The notes under the pieces were generated by a model, which had not been told where the DNA came from, did not search any database, and saw only the letters and a list, made by a program, of their open reading frames with translations. The position numbers and the translations under genes are program-made. 64,000 nucleotides of DNA, taken from contig NZ_JAHCQH010000012.1 in NCBI RefSeq assembly GCF_018449475.1, positions 164,876 to 228,875 on the forward strand, read 5' to 3'. This document shows positions 63,447 to 64,000 of the stretch, one piece after another; positions within the stretch are counted from its first letter, which is position 1; every line of letters starts with the position of its first letter. Source of the DNA: Ancylobacter radicis (GTDB taxonomy: Bacteria > Pseudomonadota > Alphaproteobacteria > Rhizobiales > Xanthobacteraceae).

Positions 63447-64000
63447 TCAGCGCCCCTGTCCGCGCGTTGGGTTAAGCCCATAGCGCGCCTCCATGGCGCG
63501 GCCAAGATTGCCGCGCTTGGTGACGCTCTGCGCCATCCGGTCTTCAAGCTGCCGCCAAAGCACATCAACCTGCATCGAGCCATCGGCGCCGGTCGAAACC
63601 TTCGCGTCCCCCTGATAGCCGGCCGGAGCGTTGTAATTGTTGACGGTCACGCGCGGCGGGGCAGTGCCATTTGCGACGGGACGCTGCACCGACGAAAGCA
63701 GCGCCGAGGGCGACGGCATGGAAACCGCCCCGCCGGAAGCATAACCCTTGAGGCCCGCCCGCATCCCGTCCAGTACGGCAGGCCCGCCAGCGGCGCGCAC
63801 CGACTGCTGATCAAACACATACTCACCACGATGAACCACGCCTGCCGGCTGGTACTTGCCGCCCGCGCCCGTGTAGCCGCCTTCGGCGAACTTGGGCGTA
63901 CCGCTGAATGCCGAGGTGATGAGCGAGCCCAGAGCGCCCGTCTTGCTGTCGAAAAGCGTATTGATCGACATGTCCGCCAGCTTGTCGATGACGCGGCCGA
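63447..64000 (-). CDS. phage tail tape-measure protein, C-terminal part (5' end outside window)
   Basis: The frame is open to the window edge, with LADMSINTLFDSKTGALGSLITSAFSGTPKFAEGGYTGAGGKYQPAGVVHRGEYVF and the C-terminal VTVNNYNAPAGYQGDAKVSTGADGSMQVDVLWRQLEDRMA. The FAEGGYTGxGGKYxPAGVVHRGEYV segment is characteristic of tape-measure C-termini in lambda-like phages. At least 183 residues are visible; the full protein would be several hundred residues or longer. Confidence 0.88.
   Translation of the reverse strand, partial: GRVIDKLADMSINTLFDSKTGALGSLITSAFSGTPKFAEGGYTGAGGKYQPAGVVHRGEYVFDQQSVRAAGGPAVLDGMRAGLKGYASGGAVSMPSPSALLSSVQRPVANGTAPPRVTVNNYNAPAGYQGDAKVSTGADGSMQVDVLWRQLEDRMAQSVTKRGNLGRAMEARYGLNPTRGQGR

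Larger units (their letters stand above)
57448..64000. mobile_element. prophage integrated at tRNA-Arg(CCT), left end (continues beyond window)
   Basis: A tyrosine integrase reads toward the tRNA, then an excisionase-like regulator, phage-type small genes, an XRE repressor with divergent operators, cargo genes and a tape-measure gene. Composition shifts from about 68% GC to AT-rich segments around 61-63 kb. The right attachment site must lie outside the window. Between XRE and the tape-measure gene there are no obvious replication, head or lysis genes, so either the map continues to the right or parts were lost. Confidence 0.88.

Overview
The window is high-GC chromosomal DNA from an alphaproteobacterium. 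The gene families and their order (rpmB/DUF3108/SUV3-type helicase, nadD-rsfS-rlmH-envC-ctpA, fdxA-carD-rpoH, etfBA-hbd, argH/tlpA) point to Hyphomicrobiales, probably a Xanthobacteraceae-like lineage. The genus is an inference from gene content; no rRNA gene is present to settle it.

Layout. 0-4.5 kb: Trm112-like protein, FadR-type GntR regulator, class I glutamine-amidotransferase-like hydrolase, ProX-type editing protein, CnoX-like thioredoxin and a LON-domain protein. 4.5-9.7 kb: a self-regulated RND efflux operon (tetR-adaptor-pump) with a duplicated palindromic operator. 9.8-15.4 kb: a leftward RNA/envelope maintenance cluster (nadD, rsfS, rlmH, envC-like, ctpA, a truncated deacetylase remnant, rppH). 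15.5-21 kb: SUV3-like helicase, DUF3108 protein, then rightward rpmB and yhhQ. 21-28.2 kb: esterase-like protein and cytochrome b561, RutR-type regulator, Tat-type DsbA-like protein, then a TRAP transporter operon with an Asp/Glu-racemase-superfamily enzyme inside it. The TRAP operon lies behind an AT-rich leader carrying a sigma-54 promoter match. 28.2-40.8 kb: semialdehyde dehydrogenase, BI-1 protein, YbbA/YbbP-type ABC transporter, TesA-like esterase, Tas-like reductase, YciB, ArgH, TlpA-like protein, EamA transporter. 40.8-41.3 kb: a block of palindromic repeats with a perfect 99-bp duplication. 41.3-49.6 kb: hbd-etfA-etfB, rhomboid protease, GST, PduO, HIG1-like protein, TspO, host-attachment protein, BrkB, methyltransferase. 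49.9-57.2 kb: proA, fdxA, carD, higBA, rpoH-type sigma factor, M48 lipoprotein, thermonuclease-like protein.

57.37-64 kb: tRNA-Arg(CCT) followed directly by a tyrosine integrase and a prophage that runs off the window. Its leftward early operon (two Tat-like signal-bearing proteins, small acidic protein, MerR-like and excisionase-like DNA-binding proteins, integrase) faces a rightward XRE repressor across two matching palindromic operators. Beyond these lies an AT-rich cassette: a cysteine-rich small protein and a leftward pair of membrane proteins. One of the pair has an N-terminal half that looks like the PUA/EVE-type modules of DNA-modification-sensing proteins. A phage tape-measure gene enters from the right edge.

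The most notable inferences are: (i) gene order at 15.4 and 51.4 kb is what a single ~36-kb inversion would leave, and nadD at one breakpoint has no ATG/GTG/TTG in front of its nucleotide-binding motif; (ii) the AT-rich two-membrane-protein prophage cassette is a candidate undescribed defence or exclusion module; (iii) the TRAP operon appears sigma-54 controlled; (iv) a YibQ-type deacetylase is reduced to its membrane-anchor remnant.
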